A DNA stretch of 64,000 nucleotides from Rhizobium viscosum (GTDB lineage: Bacteria; Pseudomonadota; Alphaproteobacteria; Rhizobiales; Rhizobiaceae), in contig NZ_JADBEC010000002.1 in assembly GCF_014873945.1 (NCBI RefSeq), forward strand, positions 806,001-870,000, written 5' to 3'. A model generated the notes under the pieces. The model was not told the DNA's origin, searched no databases, and saw only the letters and a program-made list of their open reading frames with translations. The number at the start of each line of letters is the position of its first letter. Within the stretch, counting starts at the first letter, position 1. A program made the translations under genes and the position numbers. Shown here piece by piece: positions 32,841-41,909 of this stretch.

Positions 32841-35219
32841 ATGCAGTTCAAATCGGCTACCGGACGCAATATTTTCTCCGTGGCGGCCTGCGGTGTCGCC
32901 GCCACGATCGCAGCATCGGGCGTCCTTTCCTATATCGCCTACAACGATATGCGCAAATCGAACCTCGACCAGATGCTCCAGATCGCTGCCACCAACGCTC
33001 TCAACGTTGAGAAATCCATGGGCGTGGCGCTGAATATCGTCAACGGGCTGGAAACGTCGTTATCGACGATGAGGGAAGGTGGAAACTCGGATCGCGCGGC
33101 CGCCGACGCCCTGCTCAGGAACACGCTGCAGGACAATCCGATGGCGCTTGGCGTTTGGACCGGCTGGGAACCGAACGCCTTCGACAGTAAGGACAAGGAT
33201 TTCGTCGACAAGGAAGGCCACGACGCTACAGGACGCTATGTGCCCTACTGGGTACGCAGTGGTGACAAGATTCAGCACACGCCGCTGGTCGATTATACCG
33301 TGTCAGGCGCCGGCGATTACTACCAGCTTCCCTTTGTTCAGAAAAAGACCGTCGTCATCGAACCCTATGTTTACGCCGTCGACGGCAAGGACGTGCTGAT
33401 GACCTCGGTTGCCAAGCCGATCATGGTCGAAGGCAAGGCGCTCGGCGTGGCCGGCATGGACATTTCGCTCGATGATGCGAACAAGGCGATCTCTGCAGTC
33501 CACCCGATGGAGACCGGCTATCTCAGTCTCGTGACGGGCGCCGGCAGCATCATCAGCCATCCCTCCGCCAAACTCGCAGGCACGAATATCAAGGATGGCG
33601 GCGATCTGACCGCCGGTTGGGATCGGCTGATCGCAAAACCCGGCATCGAACAGGAGATCGCAGGCCCCGACGGCCAGACCTATTTCTCGGTCGCCTATCC
33701 CGTAAAGCTCACGGATAACCTGAACTGGTATGCGGTCGTCTCGGTGCCCAAATCCACGGTCTTCGCCCAACTCAATAATATGGTCTGGAGCGCAGTTGCG
33801 GTCACGGCCGTCGCCGCTTTCCTGCTCGGTCTCGCAGGCTGGCTCATTGCCCGGAGATTCATCCGCCGCATAGAAGGCGTGATCGCCGAGACCGATCGTA
33901 TCGCCCATGGCCAACTCGACGTGCAACTGAGCGACAAGGATGCGAAGGACGAAATCGGCGACCTCTCACGCTCCCTCGGCATCCTGCTGGAAAGCAATCG
34001 TCAGAAGATCAAGCTCGAAGCCGATGCGGAAACGTCACGAACTCGCGAGGAGATCGAACGGCAGGAACGTTCCGTCCTCCATGCCGCCCGTGAGGATTCG
34101 ATCAAGTTCGCGGTGAGCGAACTCGGAAACGGACTCGCCAGCCTTTCGAATGGAGACATGACCGTCCGTCTGGAAAAGCCATTCACTGACTCCCTTGACG
34201 AGATCCGCGTCGATTTCAACGCGTCTGTGGAAAAGCTCCAGGCAGCCCTGATTTCCTTCTCTGAAAACGCTGCCGTCATCCAAGCTGGTTCAGAGGAAAT
34301 CCGCTCGGGCGCCGATGATCTCGCGCGCCGCACAGAGCAGCAGGCGGCTTCCGTCGAAGAGACCGCCGCCGCGCTCGAGCAGATCACTACGTCTGTCAAG
34401 GACTCCACCCTTCGCGCCGAGGAGGCGGGGGCTCTCGTTGGTCGGACTAAGGAAGGAGCTGAAAAATCCGGGGAGGTCGTGCGTAGTGCCGTCGAAGCGA
34501 TGAACGGCATCGAGCAATCCTCGCAGTCGATCTCCAATATCATCGGCGTAATCGACGACATCGCCTTCCAGACCAACCTGCTGGCCCTCAATGCCGGCGT
34601 TGAAGCGGCGCGTGCTGGGGAAGCAGGCAAGGGTTTCGCCGTCGTCGCGCAGGAAGTGCGTGAACTCGCACAGCGCTCGGCAGCGGCTGCCAAAGAGATC
34701 GAGGCGCTGATCACCTCGTCCGGCGACCAGGTCAAGCGTGGCGTCAGCCTGGTCGGCCAGACCGGCAAAGCATTGCAAGCGATTGTCGCCGAAGTGCAGC
34801 AGATAGACATCAATGTCCAGGCAGTTGTCCAGGCCGCCCGAGAGCAGTCGACGGGTCTCCTGGAGATCAACACGGCAGTCAACCAGATGGACCAGTCGAC
34901 CCAGAAGAATGCCGCAATGGTCGAGGAATCAAACGCCGCCTCGCATACGCTGGTGACGGAAGTATCTGCTCTCTCAGGGCGTCTGGCCCAGTTCAATCTC
35001 GGCCAGGCGGCAAAGGCGGCCTCTGCCGCTCGTGCGCCTATCAGGTCGCCGTCGGCGCGCCCTGTCGCGACGCTCGTTGCGCATAGAACGGTTCCCGGCT
35101 CGGCCACCGGCTTTAAGCCCGCTGCCTCGCCGGTCCGCACACTCGGCGGGAAGCTCGCAGTCGCGCTTGGCACGTCGCCTGCAGAGGTGGCGACCGAGGG
35201 CAACTGGGAAGAGTTCTAG
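32841..35219 (+). CDS. Methyl-accepting chemotaxis protein with periplasmic Cache domain
   Basis: The ATG at 32841 (MQFKSATGRN) follows CGAGGAGG. The 792-residue receptor has a first membrane segment (about 10-34), a periplasmic dCache-type ligand domain (about 40-305), a second membrane segment (about 313-338), a HAMP linker and a cytoplasmic coiled-coil signalling domain with the family hairpin DIAFQTNLLALNAGVEAARA. The last residues, NWEEF, match the C-terminal pentapeptide tether (NWETF-like) that recruits CheR and CheB. So this is a full-length, adaptation-competent receptor. Its ligand is unknown; it stands alone between sugar loci. Confidence 0.95.
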   Translation: MQFKSATGRNIFSVAACGVAATIAASGVLSYIAYNDMRKSNLDQMLQIAATNALNVEKSMGVALNIVNGLETSLSTMREGGNSDRAAADALLRNTLQDNPMALGVWTGWEPNAFDSKDKDFVDKEGHDATGRYVPYWVRSGDKIQHTPLVDYTVSGAGDYYQLPFVQKKTVVIEPYVYAVDGKDVLMTSVAKPIMVEGKALGVAGMDISLDDANKAISAVHPMETGYLSLVTGAGSIISHPSAKLAGTNIKDGGDLTAGWDRLIAKPGIEQEIAGPDGQTYFSVAYPVKLTDNLNWYAVVSVPKSTVFAQLNNMVWSAVAVTAVAAFLLGLAGWLIARRFIRRIEGVIAETDRIAHGQLDVQLSDKDAKDEIGDLSRSLGILLESNRQKIKLEADAETSRTREEIERQERSVLHAAREDSIKFAVSELGNGLASLSNGDMTVRLEKPFTDSLDEIRVDFNASVEKLQAALISFSENAAVIQAGSEEIRSGADDLARRTEQQAASVEETAAALEQITTSVKDSTLRAEEAGALVGRTKEGAEKSGEVVRSAVEAMNGIEQSSQSISNIIGVIDDIAFQTNLLALNAGVEAARAGEAGKGFAVVAQEVRELAQRSAAAAKEIEALITSSGDQVKRGVSLVGQTGKALQAIVAEVQQIDINVQAVVQAAREQSTGLLEINTAVNQMDQSTQKNAAMVEESNAASHTLVTEVSALSGRLAQFNLGQAAKAASAARAPIRSPSARPVATLVAHRTVPGSATGFKPAASPVRTLGGKLAVALGTSPAEVATEGNWEEF

Positions 35220-35350
35220 ACGCGGTGCGCACCGTGCGCTGGTCAGCAAGTTTTTTCGCTGCAACATAAACGATGATCCGGTAGGGCTGGATGGTGGGAA
35301 TACTGTCCGACACCGGGCAGGTTGAGAGGCCCGGCGGGAAAACGGCTGCT
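35220..35350. terminator. Convergent gap with terminator-like hairpins
   Basis: After the chemoreceptor stop there is a short GC-rich stem GCGCA-CCG-TGCGC (35227-35239), with a T6 run at 35251-35256. For the opposite strand, CCGGGC and GCCCGG pair around a 10-nt loop (35313-35334) just past the ABC ATPase stop. Either may end transcription; both are weak by eye. Confidence 0.4.
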
Positions 35351-36430
35351 TCAGGCGTCTGCGTCGGGAAGACGCCTGCCTGTTCCGGCTGTAAACAGAT
35401 GTTCGCCGGCGGACCGCAAGGCGAATCGGATCGTATCACCAGGCCTTACGGCAACGCGCTCGCGAAACAGCATGTTGACATTCTCTTCCCCGATCCGGGC
35501 GACGACCTGTGTCTCTGCGCCCGTCGGCTCGACGACCACGACCTTCGCCGGTATTCCCTCGTCGACGATGACGAACTGTTCCGGCCTGATGCCATAGATG
35601 AGTTCTTCGCCGGGATTGGCCGAACGGGAACGCACTGACAGCGGCATAGCGACGCCGCTATCGGTGCGGAAGATCGAAGGGGCGTCGGCCTGGATACGGC
35701 CTTTGAGCAGGTTCATTGCCGGCATGCCGATGAAACCGGCGACGAAGGTGGTTGCCGGGCGATCATAGATTTCCAGCGGCGTTCCGATCTGCTCGACGAT
35801 GCCGTCGTGCATCACGACGATGCGGTCGGCCATGGTCATCGCTTCGGTCTGATCATGGGTGACGTAGACAGTAGTGATCTTCAGTCGCTGGTGCAGTTCC
35901 TTGATCTCGGCGCGCATCGCCACGCGCAGTTTGGCATCGAGATTGGAAAGCGGTTCGTCGAAGAGGAAGACCTTCGGATCGCGCACGATCGCGCGGCCCA
36001 TGGCGACACGCTGGCGCTGGCCGCCCGAGAGATGGCGCGGATGGCGGTCGAGATAGGGTTCCAGCGCAAGGATCCTGGCGGCTGACTGCACCCGGCGGCC
36101 GATCTCATCCTTGGACGTGCCGCGCAGCTTTAGGGAAAAGCCCATATTCTCGGCCACCGTCAGATGCGGATAGAGCGCATAGCTCTGGAACACCATGGCA
36201 ATGTCGCGCTCCTTCGACGGCAGGTCGTTGACCATGCGGCCACCGATCGAAAGGCGGCCGTCCGAGATCGTCTCCAGTCCGGCGATCATGCGCAGCAGCG
36301 TGGACTTGCCGCAGCCGGACGGCCCGACAAGCACGATGAATTCGCCGTCGTCGATGTCGATGTCGACGCCATGGATGACAGGCAGATTGCCGTAGGACTT
36401 GCGAATGTTGTGAAGCGCGATCGACGCCAT
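35351..36430 (-). CDS. CUT1 sugar ABC transporter ATP-binding protein (UgpC/MsmK type)
   Basis: The ATG at 36430 (MASIALHNIRK) has AGGAGGA before it. The 359-residue ATPase shows Walker A GPSGCGKS (36-43), signature LSGGQ (134-138), Walker B VFLFDEPLSNLDA and the switch in YVTHDQTEAMTMADR, followed by the OB-fold regulatory tail (VAGFIGMPAMN, YGIRPEQF). It is the last gene of a minus-strand operon with two permeases, a binding protein, a cupin and a dehydrogenase. It is paralogous to the ATPases at 18388 and 55793. Confidence 0.93.
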   Translation of the reverse strand: MASIALHNIRKSYGNLPVIHGVDIDIDDGEFIVLVGPSGCGKSTLLRMIAGLETISDGRLSIGGRMVNDLPSKERDIAMVFQSYALYPHLTVAENMGFSLKLRGTSKDEIGRRVQSAARILALEPYLDRHPRHLSGGQRQRVAMGRAIVRDPKVFLFDEPLSNLDAKLRVAMRAEIKELHQRLKITTVYVTHDQTEAMTMADRIVVMHDGIVEQIGTPLEIYDRPATTFVAGFIGMPAMNLLKGRIQADAPSIFRTDSGVAMPLSVRSRSANPGEELIYGIRPEQFVIVDEGIPAKVVVVEPTGAETQVVARIGEENVNMLFRERVAVRPGDTIRFALRSAGEHLFTAGTGRRLPDADA

Positions 36431-36458
36431 GATATTCCTCCTACCAGTGATCGCCGTG

Positions 36459-36839
36459 TTAGGCCGCGCCTTCGCCTTCATGATTGACCGCCGTGCGGGT
36501 GCCGGAGGAGAACATGATCAGGGCGAAGAGCGGTTCGGTGCCGAGCGCGCGCGCCCAGTGACGGATATTGCGGGGGATGCGGATGGCATCGCCCGCCTCG
36601 AGCCGGTAGAGCGAATCGCCGAGCTTGTGTTCGCAGCTGCCGGAAACGACGTAGAGGATCTCCTCGCAATCGGGATGCGAATGCAGCTGATTGCGCTCGC
36701 CGGGATTGATGCGGCAGGTGCCGAAGGTCATCTCGGCGCCGGGTGTGCCGTCGCCGGTGATCTTCCAATTGAGCTCGCCCCAAGAGGTCGGCATGAATTC
36801 GCCGCCGGCTTTCCGGAAAATGACATCGCTATCGGTCAA
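36459..36839 (-). CDS. Small cupin-domain protein
   Basis: Translation probably starts at a TTG (36839, TDSDVIFRKAGG): GGGGAGGG stands 7 bp before it, while the in-frame ATG at 36881 lies inside the preceding gene. The 126-residue protein is a single cupin barrel with the two metal motifs NQLHSHPDCEEILYVVSG (His, His, Glu) and GDAIRIPRNIRHWARALG (His). Cupins of this size are sugar isomerases, epimerases or sensors. Its place between a sugar dehydrogenase and the transporter ATPase suggests an enzyme of the imported compound, for example an isomerase or anomer-type converter; this is inference. Confidence 0.82.
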   Translation of the reverse strand: MTDSDVIFRKAGGEFMPTSWGELNWKITGDGTPGAEMTFGTCRINPGERNQLHSHPDCEEILYVVSGSCEHKLGDSLYRLEAGDAIRIPRNIRHWARALGTEPLFALIMFSSGTRTAVNHEGEGAA

Positions 36840-36855
36840 GGCTGTCCCTCCCCTG

Positions 36856-37947
36856 TCAGAGATTGCTGGTGACGCCGGCATCCGTGCGCCTGTAGAATTC
36901 GAATAGTTTCATGATCTCGATGGCGATTTCGAGCGTGCCGCGGGTAATGGGCGTGCCGGCGAGGATCGCATCCGTCAGATGCAGGATTTCGGGCACGTAG
37001 CCGAGATAGAAGAGGTTGTTGTTATAGAGCTGGCCGAGCGAATGCTCCGGCTCGTAGAAGAGCGCCGCATTCTCGTCGGGCTGAATGAAGCTTGCGGCGC
37101 GGCCGTAGGCCGGCAAGTCCGCTTTGCGGAAGTAGGTCAGCCGGCTGCCGTTCTCGACGATGGCGTTTGCGCCTTCACCGATGATCTCGACCCGCTCGAA
37201 GATGCTGCCGCCGGATTGGCCGGCGGCAAGATGCAGCGTGCCGATCGCACCGGAGCGGAAGCGCAGGCTGGTGACGGTCGCGCCCGTCTGCGCTTCCCAT
37301 TCGTACCCGGCGCGTTCGATTTCGCCGCCGAGGAAATTGAGGATCGCGCCCGGATGGTAGATATGATCGAGGAAGCTCTGCATCTTCACGAGATCGGCGC
37401 GGTCTTCCGGTCTCGGCAGGCTCTGGGGATAGCGGACATTGATCGAGGTCAGCCTGCCGAAGCCGGGCGAGCCGATCAAATCCCTGAGTTTCTCGATTGT
37501 GGGAAAAAAGGTCTTCTTGAGACCGGTCATCACCATGCGGCCGGCCGCAGCACTTGCCGCCTGCAGCCTTTCGATATCTTCGATGCTTGCCGCCGTCGGT
37601 TTTTCCATCCAGACGTGCGAGCCTGCCGCAAGCGCGTCGAGCGCCAGATCGGTCGCCTGCACCCGGCCGTCGGGATGATAGGCGGTGACGAGAAAGACCA
37701 GCTCCGGCTTTTCCCGGTCCAGCATTTCGCGGTGATCGGTATAGGCTTTGCCGGCGCCGAAGAGCTTGGCGAATTTCTCGGCGCGACCGAGATCGAGATC
37801 GCAGATGCCGGCGAGTTCCACCGGCGCATAACGCAGTGCCGGATAGACATTTCGGTAGGCATGGCCGCCGGCGCCAATGAAGCAGGCCTTGATGCGGTGA
37901 TCGAATTCGAAATTGTAGCGGATTTCCCGCTGGACGTGATGCGACAT
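36856..37947 (-). CDS. Gfo/Idh/MocA-family oxidoreductase
   Basis: This 363-residue protein has the Rossmann motif CFIGAGGHAYRNV (about 22-34), the conserved EKP in WMEKPTAAS and a C-terminal catalytic domain (HIYHPGAILNFLGGEIERAG). It lies 2 bp after the MalG-type permease gene, so it is part of the importer operon and probably oxidises or reduces the imported sugar with NAD(P). It is the third member of this family in the window and diverges clearly from the two at 24533 and 26688. Confidence 0.92.
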   Translation of the reverse strand: MSHHVQREIRYNFEFDHRIKACFIGAGGHAYRNVYPALRYAPVELAGICDLDLGRAEKFAKLFGAGKAYTDHREMLDREKPELVFLVTAYHPDGRVQATDLALDALAAGSHVWMEKPTAASIEDIERLQAASAAAGRMVMTGLKKTFFPTIEKLRDLIGSPGFGRLTSINVRYPQSLPRPEDRADLVKMQSFLDHIYHPGAILNFLGGEIERAGYEWEAQTGATVTSLRFRSGAIGTLHLAAGQSGGSIFERVEIIGEGANAIVENGSRLTYFRKADLPAYGRAASFIQPDENAALFYEPEHSLGQLYNNNLFYLGYVPEILHLTDAILAGTPITRGTLEIAIEIMKLFEFYRRTDAGVTSNL

Positions 37948-37949
37948 GG

Positions 37950-38777
37950 TCAGCCCTTGATTGCTCCCTGCGTCAGGCCCTCGGTGAAGCGGCGCTGCAT
38001 CAGGATGTAGAGAAGAATGATCGGCAGGAATGAAATGACGGTCCCTGAGAAGACCAGTCGGTAGTCGGAAGCATAGGTGCTGGCGAAACGGACGAGCCCG
38101 AGCGGCAGTGTCTGCACTTCGGGGCTGATCAGCACGATCAGAGGCAGGAAGAAGTCGTTCCAGGTGGAGAGCGCGCTGATGATGACGAGCGCCTGAACCG
38201 CCGGCGTCGAGATCGGTAAAAAGACCTTGGTGAGGATCTGGAAATGCGAAGCGCCGTCGATCTTGGCCGCTTCGATCAAGTCATCTGGTACGCCGATGAA
38301 GAAGCTCCGCATCAGGAATATGCCGAAGGGAATGCCGTTGCTGACCTGCACCAGCACGATACCAGCAAGCGTGTTGACGAGGTTCAGCCCGAAGAGCACC
38401 TGATAGAGCGGAATGACGATCGCCTGGACCGGCACGGTGAGGCCGAGGATGAAGGCATAGAACAGCCACTCCCGGCCGGGAAAACGGATCTTGGCGAGGG
38501 CATAACCGGCTGGCGCGCAGGTGATGAGCGACAGGAGGACGACGCCGATGAGGTTGATGAGGCTATTGCCGACGAGGTCGCCGAACCCGCCGATCTGCCA
38601 GGCGTCGAGATAGTTCCGCCACATCAGATCGGCGGGCCAGGTGAAGGGATCGGCCCGGCCGATCTCGGCCTCGGTCTTGAAGCTCGAGATCAGGAGCCAG
38701 ACGAAGGGCGCGAGGATCAGGATCAAGACCGGCGTCAGCGCCAGCGCCACCGGCCATTCGCGATTGCGCACACTCAT
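37950..38777 (-). CDS. CUT1 sugar ABC transporter permease, MalG-type
   Basis: The 275-residue permease has six membrane segments, the EAA loop VPDDLIEAAKIDGASHFQIL and the typical end QRRFTEGLTQGAIKG. Its ATG overlaps the stop of the MalF-type gene by 4 bp (ATGA). It forms the channel of the second CUT1 importer in the window. Confidence 0.93.
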   Translation of the reverse strand: MSVRNREWPVALALTPVLILILAPFVWLLISSFKTEAEIGRADPFTWPADLMWRNYLDAWQIGGFGDLVGNSLINLIGVVLLSLITCAPAGYALAKIRFPGREWLFYAFILGLTVPVQAIVIPLYQVLFGLNLVNTLAGIVLVQVSNGIPFGIFLMRSFFIGVPDDLIEAAKIDGASHFQILTKVFLPISTPAVQALVIISALSTWNDFFLPLIVLISPEVQTLPLGLVRFASTYASDYRLVFSGTVISFLPIILLYILMQRRFTEGLTQGAIKG

Positions 38778-39781
38778 TGGGAAAGCCTCGCGCGCCAGCG
38801 GTTGAAGACGATGGTGATGGCGATCGCCAGCAGGCTGAGCAGGATGCAGAGCACCGCTGCAAGCCCGTGATCCTGAGACTGGAAGGCGAGCCGGTAGATA
38901 TAGGTCGTGATCAGCTCGCTCTGATAGAACGGCCCGCCATTGGTCATGACGAAGACCGTGGCGAAACCCTTCAGGCCGTTGATCATCGCCAGTGAGACGA
39001 CGAAGGTCGTCACTTCGCGCAGCCCAGGCAGCGTCACGTAGATCAGCTTCTGGAAGGCGTTGGCGCCATCCACTTCGGCCGCGTCATAAAGCGAGTGGTC
39101 GATATTCTGCAGGCCGGCGATGAAGAGCAGCATATATAGGCCGAAACCCTGCCAGGAGCTTGCGACATTGACGGAGAACAGCACAAGAGCAGGATCGGAA
39201 AGCCAGCCTTGCGTGAAGGCGCCGAGCCCGACCCGCGTCAGGGCCGTATTCAGGAGGCCGAAAAACGGATCGTAGATATTGGCCCAGATGACGCCGACGA
39301 CGGCAAGCGAGACCAGATGCGGCAGGAAGAAGGCGGTGCGGAAGAACACCTGCGTGATCCTGAGCGTGCTGACGGCAAGCGCCAGCAGGAGGCCGAGCCC
39401 CCCTGCCATCACCACATGATAGGCCAGCCAGAGGAAGGTATGAACGAGGCTCTTCCAGACGATCGGATCCTGCGCCGCCTTGGCGTAGTTGCCGACGCCG
39501 ACGAAGCTTGCGGAGGTGTTGAAACCGGCGGAGCTGTTGAAGCTCAGCCAGAAGGTCGCGGCAATCGGCAGCAGCGTGAAGACGGCGTAGAGCGCGAGTG
39601 CCGGCGCCATCAGCCAGAACGCGGTGCGGGCATCGCCATTGGGCGAGCCCTCGGGTAAGGCGGCGCCGGCCGTCCGGCCTTCGGACATACGGGCGGACAG
39701 ACCACCCGTATGTCCCGCCGCGGCAGACGCATCCCCGAGAGGAGCCACGATCTTGCTTCCGGGCGTTTCTGGAATGACCAC
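38774..39781 (-). CDS. CUT1 sugar ABC transporter permease, MalF-type
   Basis: The GTG at 39781 overlaps the binding-protein stop (TAGTG) and has AGAGGCG upstream, so it is taken as the start (335 residues, opening VIPETPGSKIV). An ATG at 39688 (MSEGRTAG) is the alternative and would remove a 31-residue low-complexity N-terminus. The body has the MalF-like segments starting at FWLMAPALALYAVFTLLPIAA and the EAA-type loop NIDHSLYDAAEVDGANAFQKL. Unlike the other importers here, there is no gap or hairpin between binding protein and permease. Confidence 0.9.
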   Translation of the reverse strand: MVIPETPGSKIVAPLGDASAAAGHTGGLSARMSEGRTAGAALPEGSPNGDARTAFWLMAPALALYAVFTLLPIAATFWLSFNSSAGFNTSASFVGVGNYAKAAQDPIVWKSLVHTFLWLAYHVVMAGGLGLLLALAVSTLRITQVFFRTAFFLPHLVSLAVVGVIWANIYDPFFGLLNTALTRVGLGAFTQGWLSDPALVLFSVNVASSWQGFGLYMLLFIAGLQNIDHSLYDAAEVDGANAFQKLIYVTLPGLREVTTFVVSLAMINGLKGFATVFVMTNGGPFYQSELITTYIYRLAFQSQDHGLAAVLCILLSLLAIAITIVFNRWRARLSQ

Positions 39782-41034
39782 TATTTCGCCTCTGCCATCT
39801 TCGCCTGGAGCTGCTTCATGCCGTCCTCGCCGCCGATCTGGCCGGAGATCAGGCCCTGGATGACCTGGAAGTAGGTGTCGAGCACGGTACCGGGCAGATA
39901 GACGCTCGGATTGTAGCCGACGCCGCCAGCGGCAGCCGCGAAGATATCTTTGAGAACAGGGGTCGGCGGCTCGACGCCTGGGATTTCGCGCGGATAGATC
40001 ATCGTGCTTGCCGGATCCTGCGCGCGTTTCTTCATCACTGCGTCCGACAGCATGAAGTCGATCCACTTCATTGCAAGCTCCGGCTGCTTGGAATTAACAG
40101 GCACGAGCCAGCTCCAACCGACGCCGCCGGTCGGCATCGCCGCCCCCTTGATGTCGGAAGGCATCGGCGCATAGCCGGCGTTAGCGAGGTCATAGCCGGC
40201 CTTGCGGGCATTGGCAGTGAACCACGGGCCAGCAACGAACATCGCCGCGCGCTTGTTGAACCAGAGGCGTGAGGCGCCGTCGAGATCGAGGCCTGCCATT
40301 TCCTTCTTGATGTAGCCCGCCTCGACCAATTTCTGCAGCCTGATGGCGCCGGCGGCGACCGAGGGATCGTCCCAGGCGATCTCGCGGCGCAGCGCTTTGC
40401 CGATCACGTCCTTGCCGCTTGCCGATTGCAGCAGGTTGCCGAAGAGATGGCCGGCACTGCCGGTCGTGCGCGGACCAATGGCGATCGGCTGCAGGCCGGT
40501 CTCGCCGATCGACTTCATCAGCGCTTCGAACTCGGTCCAGGTTGCCGGGATCTTCCAGCCCGCCTGCTCGAAAAGGTCCTTGTGGTACCAGATGCCAAGC
40601 GCATCGAGGCCGTCAGGAACCTCATAGATCTCGCCGCCGAACTGGCCCTTCAGCTCGGTGTAGAGCCAAGGATAGATTTTGTCCTTCCAGCCACGCTTTT
40701 CATATTGGTCGGTCAGCGGCATGACCTGCTTGGCGTTCTTGACGACGCTGATGCGGCCGATGCCCGAGTTGGTGAGGATCACGTCCGGGCCGGCATCCGA
40801 CTGGATCGCCGCCTGCACCGCGCCGTTGCTGATCGTGCCGGTCGGTGGCATGAATTCCACTGTTACACCGGGATTGGCCTTTTCGAAATCGGCCTTGATG
40901 CCGTTCCACAGCTGCGCGACCAGTGGCTCGGTGATCTGTTCGGGACCCCACATCTTCAGGGTCTCGGCATGCGCCAGCGAACTTGCGGCGATCATCGCCG
41001 CCAGTGCCGTTCCGCGGGCAAGAAATTTCAGCAT
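39781..41034 (-). CDS. CUT1 sugar ABC transporter substrate-binding protein
   Basis: The ATG at 41034 (MLKFLARGTALA) is preceded by AGGAGGAGGGAACA, an excellent site. The first ~23 residues are a Sec signal ending SSLAHA. The 417-residue product is a family 1 solute-binding protein (LKMWGPEQITEPLVAQLWNG; FEKANPGVTVEFMPPTG). It is the first gene of the importer operon, 80 bp after the GntR regulator gene on the same strand. Its ligand is presumably a sugar that the operon's cupin and dehydrogenase act on. Confidence 0.93.
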   Translation of the reverse strand: MLKFLARGTALAAMIAASSLAHAETLKMWGPEQITEPLVAQLWNGIKADFEKANPGVTVEFMPPTGTISNGAVQAAIQSDAGPDVILTNSGIGRISVVKNAKQVMPLTDQYEKRGWKDKIYPWLYTELKGQFGGEIYEVPDGLDALGIWYHKDLFEQAGWKIPATWTEFEALMKSIGETGLQPIAIGPRTTGSAGHLFGNLLQSASGKDVIGKALRREIAWDDPSVAAGAIRLQKLVEAGYIKKEMAGLDLDGASRLWFNKRAAMFVAGPWFTANARKAGYDLANAGYAPMPSDIKGAAMPTGGVGWSWLVPVNSKQPELAMKWIDFMLSDAVMKKRAQDPASTMIYPREIPGVEPPTPVLKDIFAAAAGGVGYNPSVYLPGTVLDTYFQVIQGLISGQIGGEDGMKQLQAKMAEAK

Positions 41035-41114
41035 TGTTCCCTCCTCCTGGGCCTCTCCATGGCCACGTTTTTCGGTCGTTGAAAAGGAGACCTCCCTCTC
41101 CTTCACGCATCCAG

Positions 41115-41780
41115 CTAGCTCGCCGGATTTTCCTTCTGAAAGCGCGCCATGACGGCCTGCTGGACGTCGCTGATATGCGCGCGCATCAGCGCCTTTGCGC
41201 GGTTAATGTCGCGCGCCCGGAAAGCCTGCAGGATCTGATCGCGCTCCTCGGCTGCCCGCTCTGCGAGATCACGGCTCTCATTGGCAATCGACCGGCAGAT
41301 CTGGATCTGCAGCGCAAGCCGCGCCAGCGTTTCGATGAGCGGAACACTTCCCGATAGCTCGGCGATCGTCTCGTGGAATTCCTTGTCGCGGATACCGTAG
41401 GTCGCCATGTCGCCGCGGCGCAGCGCCGCCACCGCCTCATCCAGAATGCGCTCGAAGTTTGCGATGTGCCGGTCACTCATCTCAGGCACGGCAAGCTCGA
41501 CGGCAAAGCATTCAAGCGTCTTGCGCAAATTATAGAGGTCGTCGATCTCCTTCGGCGTGAAGCTGCGCACGAAGAAGCCGCGATAAGGCTTGATCTCGAT
41601 CAGCCCTTCCTTGGCAAGCGTGCCGATTGCTTCCCGGAACGGCGTGCGGCTGACCTGCAGGCGTTCCGTCAGTTCCTTTTCGTCGATCGACACGCCGCTC
41701 GGCAGTTCGCCGGAGACGATCAGGCGAACGATCTCCTCGTAGATCCGCTCGCGAAGGGTGAGGTGGCGCGATGCGTTCAT
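41115..41780 (-). CDS. GntR-family transcriptional regulator, FadR subfamily
   Basis: The ATG at 41780 (MNASRHLTLRER) has GGAGACC directly upstream. The 221-residue protein has the GntR winged helix (about 5-70: LRERIYEEIVRLIVSGELPSG, LTERLQVSRTPFREAIGTLAKEGLI) and an all-helical FCD effector domain (LYNLRKTLECFAVELA; DKEFHETIAELSG, with metal-binding Asp/His residues). It probably controls both the importer operon that follows it and the divergent Tm-1-like gene pair, since a candidate operator lies in the shared gap. Confidence 0.93.
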   Translation of the reverse strand: MNASRHLTLRERIYEEIVRLIVSGELPSGVSIDEKELTERLQVSRTPFREAIGTLAKEGLIEIKPYRGFFVRSFTPKEIDDLYNLRKTLECFAVELAVPEMSDRHIANFERILDEAVAALRRGDMATYGIRDKEFHETIAELSGSVPLIETLARLALQIQICRSIANESRDLAERAAEERDQILQAFRARDINRAKALMRAHISDVQQAVMARFQKENPAS

Positions 41781-41813
41781 GGTCTCCATTTCCGTCTGGC
41801 ATTCGTGATTTAA

Positions 41814-41838
41814 GTATGCAATATACGAAAGAATATAC
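41814..41838. promoter_or_regulatory. Candidate GntR operator in divergent AT-rich gap
   Basis: The gap 41781-41909 is AT-rich. It contains AATATAC twice, 12 bp apart (41820-41826 and 41832-41838), and an inverted GTAT-N5-ATAC (41814-41826). Read on the minus strand these give TTGTATATTC and TCGTATATTG, similar to the short TNGT-N3-ACNA-like dyads of FadR-subfamily regulators. Confidence 0.45.
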
Positions 41839-41909
41839 AATATGGAAAATACAAAAATAGGAATTTTATAGGAGACGACCGGAAACGGATCGAAAAGAGG
41901 AGGAAACCA

